This document shows, in pieces, positions 49,817 through 58,065 of a stretch of 64,000 bases of DNA. How positions within the stretch are numbered: the first letter of the stretch is position 1; each line of letters starts with the position of its first letter. The notes under the pieces were generated by a model. The model was given only the letters and a program-made list of their open reading frames with translations, did not search any database and was not told the origin of the DNA. Origin of the DNA: Roseiarcus sp963767245 (GTDB lineage Bacteria > Pseudomonadota > Alphaproteobacteria > Rhizobiales > Beijerinckiaceae); NCBI GenBank assembly GCA_963767245.1, contig CAVYDG010000003.1, positions 186,001 through 250,000 on the forward strand, read 5' to 3'. Made by a program: the position numbers and the translations under genes.

Positions 49817-50779
49817 TTGGCTGACGCGGACCGCAACGAGCGGATCGAAACATTCCTCACTCCGCGCGACTGGCTGCGTTACGCGGTCGCCAGTTTTGGC
49901 GCGGCAGGTCTCGCCTTCGGCCACGGCGCGACCAATGCGCTGGACGAGGCCGCGTTTCTCATTCTCGAGGGCCTCAAGCTGCCGATCGACGCGCTCGATC
50001 CGTTTCTCGACGCCAGGCTCTTGCGTCATGAGCGGGCGCGGCTCTGCGATTTGATCGAAGCGCGGACGACGACCCGGAAGCCCGCGGCCTATCTGCTGAA
50101 CCGCATCTACATCCAGGGCGTACCGTTCTACGTCGACGAGCGCATCATCGTCCCTCGCAGCCTGATCGGCGAGCTCCTGATGACTACGTTCGCCGAAGAC
50201 AACGCGCTGACCGGGGATCCTCGGCGCATCGCCTCCGTGCTCGATCTCTGCGCCGGCGGCGCCTCGCTCGCCATTCTCGCCGCGCGGGTGTTTCCAAACG
50301 CGAGGATCCAGGCGGTCGAGCTCTCGGCCGGCGCGCTCGATGTCGCCCGCCGCAACGTCGAGGAGCACGGGCTGGTTGACCGCATCGCGCTCAAGGAGGG
50401 CGATCTCTTCACCCCGGTCAAAGCGGTCCGCTACGACCTGATCCTGGCCAATCCCCCTTATGTCGACGCGGCGACGATCGCGGAATTTCCGCCCGAATTC
50501 GCGGCCGAACCACGAATCGCCCACGCTGGCGGAGATGACGGACTGCGGATCGTGCGCCGGATCCTGAGCGAAGCGCCGGCGCATCTGGCGGCCGGCGGGA
50601 CGCTCGTCTGCGAGGTCGGCGGCGGACGGGAACTCCTCGAAGGCGATTTCCCCGATCTGCCGTTCGTCTGGCTCGACACCGAGGAGACGTCCGGCGAGGT
50701 GTTTCTATTGCGTGCGAGCGATTTTGGCGGCGCGCGCCGTCGGCCGAAAGGAATGTCGCGATCACGCCGAACCGGCTAG
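49817..50779 (+). CDS. prmB: Ribosomal protein uL3 glutamine methyltransferase PrmB
   Basis: 320 residues from TTG 49817, preferred because the following residues (ADADRNERIETFLTPRDWLRYAVASF) match the family N-terminus. PrmB N5-methylates a glutamine of ribosomal protein uL3. The substrate-binding helices include RKPAAYLLNRIYIQGVPFYVDERIIVPRS; the catalytic domain has VLDLCAGGASLAILAARVFP and the NPPY motif in LILANPPYVDA. Also typical are PEFAAEPRIAHAGGDDGLRIVRRIL. The closely related PrmC acts on release factors, but the RSLIGEL and HAGGDDGL features point to PrmB. Confidence 0.93.
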   Translation: MADADRNERIETFLTPRDWLRYAVASFGAAGLAFGHGATNALDEAAFLILEGLKLPIDALDPFLDARLLRHERARLCDLIEARTTTRKPAAYLLNRIYIQGVPFYVDERIIVPRSLIGELLMTTFAEDNALTGDPRRIASVLDLCAGGASLAILAARVFPNARIQAVELSAGALDVARRNVEEHGLVDRIALKEGDLFTPVKAVRYDLILANPPYVDAATIAEFPPEFAAEPRIAHAGGDDGLRIVRRILSEAPAHLAAGGTLVCEVGGGRELLEGDFPDLPFVWLDTEETSGEVFLLRASDFGGARRRPKGMSRSRRTG

Positions 50780-50832
50780 CGCAGCGCCCCTCGCCCGCGG
50801 ATGAATTTTCAAATCACGAAAGCATTTCCAAA

Positions 50833-50874
50833 TCCAGACGCGACAAAATCCAAGCCCGGCTCAAATCCAAATCG
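50833..50874 (-). repeat. Degenerate copies of the 21-bp repeat seen at 2.3 kb
   Basis: On the minus strand 50853-50833 reads TTGGATTTTGTCGCGTCTGG plus A, a near match to a unit at 2302-2322, and the preceding 21 bp contain GATTTGGATTTGAGCCGGGC. Further AAATCC fragments occur up to 51027. The rest of 50780-51028 shows no gene. Confidence 0.6.
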
Positions 50875-51082
50875 CCTTTTGCGTCGCCGATCCGTACTTT
50901 TTCAAGGGCTTTAACCGATAGTCGGGCATTCCGGAAAGGCAACTCCCAAGGCGGTCCATTGCGAGAGGGAGCCGTTTGTGAGTTGCTAAGAATTGAGCGA
51001 TCCGCAAATGGATCCAAATCCTTCAAACTGAGCTGCCCCCGGTTTCTCTGGACAGCTATTTGTCAGAGAGGAGACCGGGGTG

Positions 51083-51517
51083 ATGAAGGCCATGAGACGA
51101 GAAATCGAAGGCACTGATGTTGCTGCTGCGCCTGTGGTCAGCGAGGGCGGGCGGAGCCCGTCCACGCTGTCCACAGGTTTGCCGGGTATGACGCCGAACC
51201 CTTCGACGATCGGGCCGTTGGCGCCGGGCCAGCGTTGGAGCGTGGGGCGCAAGCGGGAGGTGGTGTTGCGCCTGCTTCGCGGCGAGTCCGTGGAGCTTCT
51301 GTCGCGGGAGCTTAGCGTGCCGATCTACAAGCTCGAACAATGGCGGGAGAAGGCGGATGCCGCCCTGGACGGCGCGCTGAAGGAGCGCGAAAGCGACCCC
51401 GCGAGCGGCGAACTGGCCGCCGCGATGCAGCGCATCGGCGAGCTCAGCATGGAGGTCGAGCTGCTGCGCGCCAGAATTGGGCGTCCTGGCCCTTTGGCCC
51501 GCAGGAGGTCGCGGTGA
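51083..51517 (+). CDS. IS3-family OrfA (HTH protein)
   Basis: 144 residues from ATG 51083 (a GTG at 51080 is an alternative; GAGGAG is upstream of both). After a variable N-terminus it has the HTH block RWSVGRKREVVLRLLRGESVELLSRELSVPIYKLEQWREKADAAL and a leucine-zipper-like C-terminus (AMQRIGELSMEVELLRARIG). It binds the element's ends. Its TGA overlaps the orfB ATG. Confidence 0.9.
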   Translation: MKAMRREIEGTDVAAAPVVSEGGRSPSTLSTGLPGMTPNPSTIGPLAPGQRWSVGRKREVVLRLLRGESVELLSRELSVPIYKLEQWREKADAALDGALKERESDPASGELAAAMQRIGELSMEVELLRARIGRPGPLARRRSR

Positions 51518-52428
51518 TGGCCGAGGCGACGTCCCCGACCACCGGCCGCCGCTATGGCGTGGCCCGGGTCTGCCAGATCTGGGACCAGCCGCGCTCCTCC
51601 TTTTATGCCGCGCGCCCGCCGCAGGCGGGCGCCGTCGCGCCAGCCTCGGCCTCGGCGCGCCGCGGGCCCAAGCCCAGCGTCGGAGACGAGGCGTTGCTCG
51701 CCGCCATCCACGCCGACCTCGAGCGATCCCCGTGGACGGGCGAAGGACACCGGAAGGTCTGGGCCAGGCTGCGTGCGATCGATGGCGTGCGGGTGTCACG
51801 CAAACGCCTGCTGCGGCTCATGCGCGAGCATGGCCTGCTGTCGCCCCATCGCGCTCGCACGCGCTCCGACGCGCCGCACGATCGGCGGATCGTCACCGAG
51901 GCGCCGAATGTGATGTGGGCGACCGACGCGACCCAAATCGCCACCGTCCAGGACGGCAAGGTCTGGCTGTTCGGCGTCGCCGAGCACTGGAACGCCGAGC
52001 TGCTCGGTTGGCATGTCGCCAAGCGCGGGACCCGCTTCGAAGCTCTTCAGGCCGTCGGCATGGCGGTGCGAAACCAGTTCGACCGCGTCGACGCCGGCGC
52101 CGCCCGCGGCCTGGCGCTGCGGCATGATCACGGCAGCAACTTCATGTCGGACGCTTTCCAGAAACAGATCCGCTCCTGGGGCATCGCGCCGAGCTACGCC
52201 TTCGTCGGAGAGCCGCAAACCAATGGCGTCATCGAGCGCTTGTTCCGAACCCTCAAGGAGCAGATCGTGTACGGACGTATCTTCCAGACCGTCGACGACG
52301 TCCGAGACGCCGTTCGCGCCTTCGCCGCCCGCTACAACGCCGGATGGCTAATCGAGAAGAACGGCCACCGAAGCCCTGACGACGCTCGCGCCGCTTGGCA
52401 TGACCAGCCTTTCAGGCGCGCCGCATAA
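51517..52428 (+). CDS. IS3-family OrfB transposase (rve DDE domain)
   Basis: 303 residues from ATG 51517, which has its own AGGAGG (51503-51508), so it can be initiated independently rather than only by frameshifting. Contains the HTH_21 region (WTGEGHRKVWARLRAIDGVRVSRKRLLRLMREHGL) and the DDE core: WATDATQI (Asp), LRHDHGSNF (Asp), FVGEPQTNGVIERLFRTLKEQ (Glu). The frame upstream of the ATG is also open back to 51340, so a fused OrfAB could be made. Intact. Confidence 0.92.
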   Translation: MAEATSPTTGRRYGVARVCQIWDQPRSSFYAARPPQAGAVAPASASARRGPKPSVGDEALLAAIHADLERSPWTGEGHRKVWARLRAIDGVRVSRKRLLRLMREHGLLSPHRARTRSDAPHDRRIVTEAPNVMWATDATQIATVQDGKVWLFGVAEHWNAELLGWHVAKRGTRFEALQAVGMAVRNQFDRVDAGAARGLALRHDHGSNFMSDAFQKQIRSWGIAPSYAFVGEPQTNGVIERLFRTLKEQIVYGRIFQTVDDVRDAVRAFAARYNAGWLIEKNGHRSPDDARAAWHDQPFRRAA

Positions 52429-52463
52429 GCCAACCGTTTGTCCAAAGAACCGGGTGCGGTACA

Positions 52464-52867
52464 CAAATCCTTCAAACCCTGCAAAAAACCGCCACAAACC
52501 CAGCCATATTTTTCAAGAGAGCAGCCCTGGATTTCATTGGCTTTCCTTTTCCTTCTCCGAAATGAGCCTTTTCAACGGGTTGTCTCGGTTGCCGGGCTAA
52601 CTCCGAAGGCGGTAGAGGGCGGGCGGCGGCCCCGGGTACGCTTTCGAGACGCGCCTTCGGCGGTCCGCGAGATAAGAACGGTGGTGCGCGATCCCAAATC
52701 TGCGCTGGCCGGTGTCAAACAGCTTGAGGCCTCTTGTGCCTATTCGCCTACGATAGCGCCTTCTTCTGATTATCGCAAATGATTGTTGATTTTTCTCGCT
52801 ATCGCCTTGATGCGACGACTCCTAGCGGCTCCTGATGATCGCGATTTCGCCCGAGCCTGGGTTAGAA
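52464..52867. other. Intergenic region without a visible gene
   Basis: 404 bp between the IS3 element and ccrM. It begins with the 14-bp flanking repeat, and at about 52640-52675 contains TTCGAGACGCGCCTTCGGCG, a fragment of the extragenic palindromic repeat present complete at 54240-54360. No credible coding frame. Confidence 0.5.
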
Positions 52868-54067
52868 TCACTCGGCCGCTTCGCGCATCGCCGCGCGCAT
52901 TGCGGCGCGCAGGTCGTCGATCGGCGTGATCCGGCCGTCGCGCTCGATATGCCAGAACGTCCAGCCGTTGCAGGCTGGCAACCCTTGCGCCAGCGCGCCG
53001 ATCTTGTGGATCGAGCCCACGGCGGGACCCAAGGCAAGCGTGCCGTCGGCCCGGACAATTGCGCTGTGGCGCCGCCCGGCGTCGATGACCTGTTCCCCCG
53101 GGCGCGCGAGCCCCGCCTCGACGACGCTCAAGAACGCGACCCTGGGCTCGCTGCGGCGCGTCGGCGCCCTCGCAACCGCTTCGTCGGCCAAGGGCTCGAC
53201 CGCATCGATCCGGCGGCGCGCCGTTTCGGCGTAAGCGGGGTCGCGCTCAATGCCGATGAACGAACGGCTGAGGCGCCGGGCGGCGACCCCGGTCGTTCCG
53301 GAGCCGAAAAAGGGGTCGAGCACCAGGTCGCCGGCGTTGGAGGCGGCGAGCAGCACCCGCGTCAGCAGGGCCTCGGGCTTCTGGGTCGGATGAGCCTTGC
53401 GGCCGGTCTCGTCCTTCAACCGCTCGGCCCCGGAACAGATCGGCAGGAACCAGTCGGAGCGGACCTGGCAATCCTCGTTGCCGGCCTTGAGGGCCTCGTA
53501 ATTGAACGTATAGGCCTTGGCGTTGGCGCTCCGCGCCGCCCAGATCATCGTCTCATGGGCATTGGTGAAGCGGCGGCCGCGGAAATTCGGCATCGGATTG
53601 GCCTTGCGCCAGACGATGTCATTGAGGATCCAGAAGCCGAGATCCTGGAGGATCGCGCCGACGCGGAAGATGTTGTGATAGGAGCCGATGACGACGATGG
53701 TGGCGGCGGGCTTCATCACCCGCCGGACGGCGGCGAGCCAGGCGCGGGTGAACGCGTCATATTCGGCGAAATCGGCGAACTTGTCCCAGGCGTCGTCCAC
53801 CGCGTCGACCAGGCTCTGGTCGGGGCGGGTGAGCGCGCCTTCGAGCTGCAGATTATAGGGCGGATCGGCGAAGACGAGATCGACCGAGGCCTCGGGGAGC
53901 CTCGCCATCTCGGCCAGGCAGTCGCCGACAAGGATCGAATCGCCCTCGCCTTTGCGCCCGTCGCCGGGCGCCCGAGCGATTGCGGCCGGACGTTTCGCCG
54001 CGCCGCCAGTACGCGAAACCTGAAACTGGGCGGGGAGGCGGAACGCTCCGGCACGCTCGATACGCAT
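52868..54067 (-). CDS. ccrM: Cell-cycle-regulated DNA adenine methyltransferase CcrM (GANTC)
   Basis: 399 residues from ATG 54067. Beta-class amino-methyltransferase: catalytic DPPY in VDLVFADPPYNLQLEGALTRPD comes before the SAM motif DLVLDPFFGSGTTGVAARRL. GRKAHPTQKPEALLTRVLLAASN and the C-terminal extension with GSIHKIGALAQGLPACNGWTFWHIE are typical of CcrM, which methylates the A of GANTC late in the cell cycle with CtrA and GcrA. The adjacent rnhB is the usual alphaproteobacterial neighbour. A GATTC site lies at 54126-54130 upstream of the start. Confidence 0.96.
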   Translation of the reverse strand: MRIERAGAFRLPAQFQVSRTGGAAKRPAAIARAPGDGRKGEGDSILVGDCLAEMARLPEASVDLVFADPPYNLQLEGALTRPDQSLVDAVDDAWDKFADFAEYDAFTRAWLAAVRRVMKPAATIVVIGSYHNIFRVGAILQDLGFWILNDIVWRKANPMPNFRGRRFTNAHETMIWAARSANAKAYTFNYEALKAGNEDCQVRSDWFLPICSGAERLKDETGRKAHPTQKPEALLTRVLLAASNAGDLVLDPFFGSGTTGVAARRLSRSFIGIERDPAYAETARRRIDAVEPLADEAVARAPTRRSEPRVAFLSVVEAGLARPGEQVIDAGRRHSAIVRADGTLALGPAVGSIHKIGALAQGLPACNGWTFWHIERDGRITPIDDLRAAMRAAMREAAE

Positions 54068-54239
54068 GAACACGAACACTCGACGCTATCGCCAGGTCGT
54101 TGGAGCCGGCGCGTCGTTTATGATCGATTCTAAGTAAAGGCCGGGTTATGCGACCGCGCATGCCGCTGTGTCGTTTTCGTACGGCGCAAGTCATTCTAAA
54201 GGATATCTAAACTCAATCCTTTCGAAAGGATTGGATCCA

Positions 54240-54360
54240 AACCCCTCGTCCTGAGGCGCCGGGAAGCGGCCTCGAAGGACGCTCCCAACAGACCGAACCT
54301 GCGCGGTCCACTGGAATATGCTTCGAGACGCGCCTTTGGCGCTCCTCAGCATGAGGGGTT
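54240..54360. repeat. 121-bp extragenic palindromic repeat between ccrM and rnhB
   Basis: The outer arms AACCCCTCGTCCTGAGG (54240 onward) and CCTCAGCATGAGGGGTT (ending 54360) are imperfect inverted repeats; the inner part has CTTCGAGACGCGCCTTTGGC. This resembles a repeat family scattered between genes in many Rhizobiales genomes. A fragment occurs near 52650. An 18-bp perfect palindrome (54215-54232, AATCCTTTCGAAAGGATT) lies just beside it. Confidence 0.7.
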
Positions 54361-54369
54361 GACGCCGGG

Positions 54370-55035
54370 TCAGTCTTCTTGCTGTCCGAGCCGGAACGAG
54401 CGCCGGTGATAGGGGCAGGGGCCGGAAAGCGCGAGCGCCCGGCGGTGGCCCGCGGTCGCGTAGCCGACGTGCTCGGCGAAGCCGTAGTGCGGATAGTCGA
54501 GATGGAGGTTGCGCATGAGCGCGTCGCGCATCGTCTTGGCGACGATCGAAGCGGCGGCGATCGACATCGAGAGCGCATCCCCGTCGACGATCGGACGCGC
54601 AGGGCAGATGAGGCCGTCCGGCAGATCGCGGCCGTCGATCAGCGCGAAGTGCGGACGCATGCTTAAGGCCGCGACGGCGCGCGTCATTGCGCGAAGCGCC
54701 GCGCCGCGAATATTGAAGAGGTCGATTTCCTCGACGCTGGCGAAGACGACGGAGACGCTCAGCGCCTTGGCGAAGATGATCTCGCATAAAGATTCGCGCG
54801 TCGCGGCGGGCAGGACCTTCGAATCGTCGAGCCCCTCCGGCAGATCGTCGGGATCGAGAATGACCGCCGCGACCCCAACAGGCCCGGCCAGCGGTCCCCG
54901 CCCGACCTCGTCGACGCCGGCGACCCATCGATGGCCGCAGGCGAAAGCCTCGCGCTCGAAGTCGAAATGGGGCGCGGCCGTCGCCTGGGGCGGCGGCGCC
55001 ACTCGCTTTTTCACCGACCTCGCCGCGCCTGCCAC
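54370..55035 (-). CDS. rnhB: Ribonuclease HII
   Basis: 221 residues. Removes ribonucleotides misincorporated in DNA and RNA of RNA/DNA hybrids. Active-site motif WVAGVDEVGRGPLAGPVGVAAVIL (Asp-Glu pair) near residue 38, LIDGRDLPDGL (third Asp), and SIAAASIVAKTMRDALM plus the YPHYGFAEHVGYATAGHRRAL C-terminal block with the fourth acid. A 30-residue basic N-terminal extension precedes the domain. Upstream neighbour of ccrM on the same strand. Confidence 0.97.
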   Translation of the reverse strand: MAGAARSVKKRVAPPPQATAAPHFDFEREAFACGHRWVAGVDEVGRGPLAGPVGVAAVILDPDDLPEGLDDSKVLPAATRESLCEIIFAKALSVSVVFASVEEIDLFNIRGAALRAMTRAVAALSMRPHFALIDGRDLPDGLICPARPIVDGDALSMSIAAASIVAKTMRDALMRNLHLDYPHYGFAEHVGYATAGHRRALALSGPCPYHRRSFRLGQQED

Positions 55036-55170
55036 GAATCGCTCCGACTGTTCGTCGGCAGGTTATTGCGGCTTGAGCGCCGAAGCCAAGATGGCCAAGC
55101 GCGAAAGCCGGTGGAAACGATCGAACGCGTCCAAATGCGTCGACGCGGGAATTCGTATATCAGACATGCC

Positions 55171-55674
55171 ATGACCATCGGCGCGATTCGCATTCTTGGC
55201 GTCGATCCCGGCCTGCGCACGACCGGATGGGGCGTGATCGAGGCCGCCGGGTCGCGGCTGAGTTTCGTCGGCTGCGGCTCGATTGAGACCGACGCGGCGG
55301 CCTCGCTCGCCGAACGGCTGGCGGCGATCCATCGCTCGCTTGCCGGGCTCGTCGAGCGTGAGGGGCCCAACGAGGCAGCGATCGAGGAGACGTTCGTCAA
55401 CCGCGACCCGCAATCCGCGCTGAAACTCGGGCAGGCGCGCGGGGTCGCGCTCGCTTCGCTGGCGCTGACCGGCCTTCCGGTGGCGGAATACGCCGCCAAT
55501 CTGATCAAGAAGACGGTCGTCGGCGTCGGGCATGCGGAAAAGCGACAGGTGGCGATGATGGTGAGGATGCTCTTGCCCGCCTCGACCGCGGCGACGCCAG
55601 ACGCCGCCGACGCGCTCGCGGTCGCCATCTGCCACGCCCAGCACCGGGCGGCGCGTGCGCGAGGCGCGGCATGA
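55171..55674 (+). CDS. ruvC: Holliday junction resolvase RuvC
   Basis: 167 residues from ATG 55171. Endonuclease that cuts Holliday junctions bound by RuvAB. ILGVDPGLRTTGWGVIE holds the first catalytic Asp; EETFVNRDPQSALKLGQARGVAL the Glu; TPDAADALAVAICHAQH the last Asp pair. Its TGA overlaps the ruvA ATG by four bases. Cytosolic; normal length. Confidence 0.97.
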   Translation: MTIGAIRILGVDPGLRTTGWGVIEAAGSRLSFVGCGSIETDAAASLAERLAAIHRSLAGLVEREGPNEAAIEETFVNRDPQSALKLGQARGVALASLALTGLPVAEYAANLIKKTVVGVGHAEKRQVAMMVRMLLPASTAATPDAADALAVAICHAQHRAARARGAA

Positions 55675-56285
55675 TCGGCAAGCTCCGGGGGGTTGTCGAC
55701 AGTATCGACGAAGAGGCTTTGATCCTCGACGTCAACGGCGTCGGCTATCTCGTTTCCGCTTCCGCCCGCACGCTGCGGGCGCTGCCTGCTCCGGGGGACG
55801 CGGCGGCGCTCCTGATCGAGACCCAGGTGCGCGAAGATGCAATCAGGCTTTACGGCTTCCTCACTGCGGCCGAGCGCGACTGGTTTCGCCTGCTGCAGAG
55901 CGTGCAGGGGGTCGGCGCCAAGGTGGCGCTTGGCATTCTCGGCGCCTTGTCGGCGGAGGCGCTGAGCGCCGCCGTCGCCCGGCAGGACAAGACGATGATG
56001 GCCCGCGCCCCGGGCGTCGGACCAAAGCTCGCTGCCCGCCTCGTGCTCGAGCTCAAGGACAAGGCGCCTGCTTTGGCCTCCGCCGATTTCGCCGGCGCGG
56101 AGTCAGGCCTCGAGCGCGCGCCGAAGGTCACGAGAGCGGCGGAGGATGCGATCCTCGCTCTCGTCGGCCTCGGCTACCCCCATCCGCAGGCGGCCGCCGC
56201 GGTCGCCAGGATTTTCGCGCGGCTCGGGCAAGATGCCGAGACCCCCGCGCTGGTTCGCGCTGGGTTGAAGGAGCTGGCGCAGTGA
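55671..56285 (+). CDS. ruvA: Holliday junction DNA helicase subunit RuvA
   Basis: 204 residues. Tetrameric junction-binding protein that targets RuvB. N-terminal OB fold (MIGKLRGVVDSIDEEALILDV), tandem HhH motifs (LLQSVQGVGAKVALGILGAL and ARAPGVGPKLAARLVLELKDK), an acidic linker and a C-terminal RuvB-binding domain (EDAILALVGLGYPHPQAAAAVARI). Normally followed directly by ruvB; here 1.8 kb with four other genes intervenes. Confidence 0.97.
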   Translation: MIGKLRGVVDSIDEEALILDVNGVGYLVSASARTLRALPAPGDAAALLIETQVREDAIRLYGFLTAAERDWFRLLQSVQGVGAKVALGILGALSAEALSAAVARQDKTMMARAPGVGPKLAARLVLELKDKAPALASADFAGAESGLERAPKVTRAAEDAILALVGLGYPHPQAAAAVARIFARLGQDAETPALVRAGLKELAQ

Positions 56286-56327
56286 GCCTCACGTAGGGTA
56301 TAAGCATCGATCGAAGAAAGGTAAAAA

Positions 56328-56540
56328 ATGACCTCGGGATCGACATTGTCGCCGAAGTATCAGGTTTCCATTCCAAAGGCCTTGCGCCGCCAATTGAACT
56401 GGCTCCCAGGTCAGAAGCTGGCGTTCATCCCAAAGGGCAAGGGCGTGCTGATGCTTCCCGTGCCTGATCGAGAGGCGCTCGTGGGCATAGCTCGCGGCGT
56501 GAAGGTCGAGAATTTTCGCGACCGCAATGACCGATACTGA
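56328..56540 (+). CDS. vapB: AbrB-type antitoxin (VapB)
   Basis: 70 residues from ATG 56328, preceded by AAAGG. Swapped-hairpin AbrB domain: STLSPKYQVSIPKALRRQLNWLPGQKLAFIPKGKGVLMLP. The C-terminal tail (ALVGIARGVKVENFRDRNDRY) should block the toxin's active site. The stop TGA shares its A with the vapC ATG. Probably also represses the operon. Inserted 42 bp after ruvA. Confidence 0.9.
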   Translation: MTSGSTLSPKYQVSIPKALRRQLNWLPGQKLAFIPKGKGVLMLPVPDREALVGIARGVKVENFRDRNDRY

Positions 56541-56920
56541 TGCGTGTCGTCGACACTTCGGCCTGGCTCGAGTGGCTCAGTGACAGTCCGCTCGGCCGCA
56601 GCGTCGGCCTCGAGCTTCCGGCCGCAGAAAACTGGGTCGTCCCAACTGTCGTCCAATATGAGCTCGCGCGTTTTCTGACCAGAGAAGTCTCCGAAGATGC
56701 GGCCGACGACACGATTGCATTTTCAGGGCGATGCGTTGTCACGCCTCTTCATACCAGGCTTGCGCTTCAGGCGGCGGAAATCGCACGGGAGACCGCGCTC
56801 GCGATGGCGGACGCCATCATCTACGCCACCGCGATGGACAGCGAGGCCGATCTGCTGACTTGCGATTCTCATTTCGCCAAATTGCCGGGCGTCATTTATC
56901 TCCCGAAGGGCGCGCGATGA
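56540..56920 (+). CDS. vapC: PIN-domain ribonuclease toxin VapC
   Basis: 126 residues. The four acidic positions of PIN nucleases are visible: MRVVDTSAWLEW (Asp5), VVPTVVQYELARFL (Glu43), LAMADAIIYATA (Asp) and ADLLTCDSHFAKLPGV (Asp). VapC toxins cleave tRNA-fMet or 23S rRNA; the target is not predictable. Intact, in contrast to the vapC at 18.2 kb. Its stop overlaps the next gene's ATG (ATGA). Confidence 0.93.
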   Translation: MRVVDTSAWLEWLSDSPLGRSVGLELPAAENWVVPTVVQYELARFLTREVSEDAADDTIAFSGRCVVTPLHTRLALQAAEIARETALAMADAIIYATAMDSEADLLTCDSHFAKLPGVIYLPKGAR

Positions 56921-57489
56921 GCGAGCCGGCGCGGCCGTTCTTCATTCCAATGATCGGCATCGTGGCGTTGTTTGCAGCGCTGGGCCCGGCAGTCGGCGGG
57001 GCGATGTTCATTCCGCTTTCCGTTGTCTTCAAGCCGTCGGTCACGCCCGACACGATCGCGGCCCTGGTTCTGATCGCCGCGCTCTTCGGCCACGTCGTCG
57101 GTCTGGTCGCAGTTTATATTGTCGGGATCGGACCTGCCGCGGCGACCGGCTTTCTCTACGCGCTCTGGGACGCCGCCGCGCCGGCGCGCTGGCCGCGCGC
57201 ACTGGTGGCCGCGGTGATCGGCGGACTGATTGCATACGGTCTGGCGTCGCGCCTCGCGCCCCTCGGCGCGTCGGTCGAGGTGAAGGTCGAGGCCGATCTC
57301 GGAGCGCAGGCGGTCGAATGGATCGATGCGGCGTCGCAGGGCCGGATCGCAGTGACGCTCGTCCATGCTCTGGTCGCCTGCGGCGCGGTCGCCGGCTTTG
57401 TCTGCGCCCTTGCCGCGAACCTCCTCGGCCTGACCATGCGGCCCGAGTTCGACGCGTTCGAGGCCTCGCCTCCGAGCGAGGGCGCCTGA
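56917..57489 (+). CDS. Multispanning membrane protein, unknown function (paralogue 1)
   Basis: 190 residues from ATG 56917, overlapping the vapC stop. Four hydrophobic segments (MIGIVALFAALGPAVGGAMFIPLSVVF; IAALVLIAALFGHVVGLVAVYIVGI; ARWPRALVAAVIGGLIAYGLA; LVHALVACGAVAGFVCALAANLLGL) separated by short loops, and a periplasmic or cytoplasmic acidic stretch between segments 3 and 4. It ends FEASPPSEGA. It is strikingly similar to the next gene. No family recognised. Confidence 0.75.
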   Translation: MSEPARPFFIPMIGIVALFAALGPAVGGAMFIPLSVVFKPSVTPDTIAALVLIAALFGHVVGLVAVYIVGIGPAAATGFLYALWDAAAPARWPRALVAAVIGGLIAYGLASRLAPLGASVEVKVEADLGAQAVEWIDAASQGRIAVTLVHALVACGAVAGFVCALAANLLGLTMRPEFDAFEASPPSEGA

Positions 57490-58065
57490 GTGGCCCACGC
57501 CCCCCGCCGTCTCGATCGCGACTTTCTCGCGCCCGCGATCAGGTTTGCGGCGCTGTTTGCTGCGCTCGGCCCCGCGGTGGGCTGGGCGATATTCATTCCC
57601 CTCTATCTGGTCCTCAAACAAAGGATCGCGCCTGACGCTATCGCGCTTCTGGTCCTAACAGCCGCGCTGTTTCGCCACACGGTCGGATTGTTCGCGGCCT
57701 ATGTCGCCGGGATCGGACCTGCTGCGGCGACCGCCCTTGTTTACGCGCTTTGGGACGCCGCGGCACCCGCGCGATGGCCGCGCGCGCTCGTCTCCGCCGT
57801 GACCGGCGGACTGATCGCTTACGGCCTCGCCCTGTGCCTCGCGCCCCATATCGCATCGGTGGAGGCCAATCCCGGCTCACGGCCGGCCGAAAGGATCGAC
57901 CCAGCTTTGCTTGATCGAATCGAACTGAGGCTCGTCCATGCCTTCGTTGTTTGCGGCGCCATCGCGGGCCTCGTCTGCGGCCTCGCCGCGAACCTTCTCG
58001 GCTTGACCATGCGGCCGGAACTCGCGCGCCCGGCGGCCGCCCCGCCTCCGAGCGAGGGCGCCTGA
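57490..58065 (+). CDS. Multispanning membrane protein, unknown function (paralogue 2)
   Basis: 191 residues from GTG 57490, immediately after the previous stop. It has the same four membrane segments in the same places (AALFAALGPAVGWAIFIPLYLVL; LLVLTAALFRHTVGLFAAYVAGIGPAAA; ALYALWDAAAPARWPRALV-like block) and the same end PPPSEGA. Its first eight codons (AHAPRRL) and the preceding bases copy the start of ruvB: 57467-57514 equals 58043-58090 at 47 of 48 positions. So it is a tandem duplicate whose initiation region came from ruvB. Function unknown. Confidence 0.75.
   Translation: MAHAPRRLDRDFLAPAIRFAALFAALGPAVGWAIFIPLYLVLKQRIAPDAIALLVLTAALFRHTVGLFAAYVAGIGPAAATALVYALWDAAAPARWPRALVSAVTGGLIAYGLALCLAPHIASVEANPGSRPAERIDPALLDRIELRLVHAFVVCGAIAGLVCGLAANLLGLTMRPELARPAAAPPPSEGA

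Larger units (their letters stand above)
51029..52463 (+). mobile_element. IS3-family insertion sequence, 1435 bp
   Basis: Ends TG...CA: left TGAGCTGCCCCCGGTTTCTC, right (complement) TGTACCGCACCCGGTTCTTT, imperfect inverted repeats ending in TGGACA inside. orfA and orfB are both intact. The flanks carry a 14-bp direct repeat CAAATCCTTCAAAC (51015-51028 and 52464-52477), longer than the usual 3-5 bp IS3 duplication. Confidence 0.9.
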
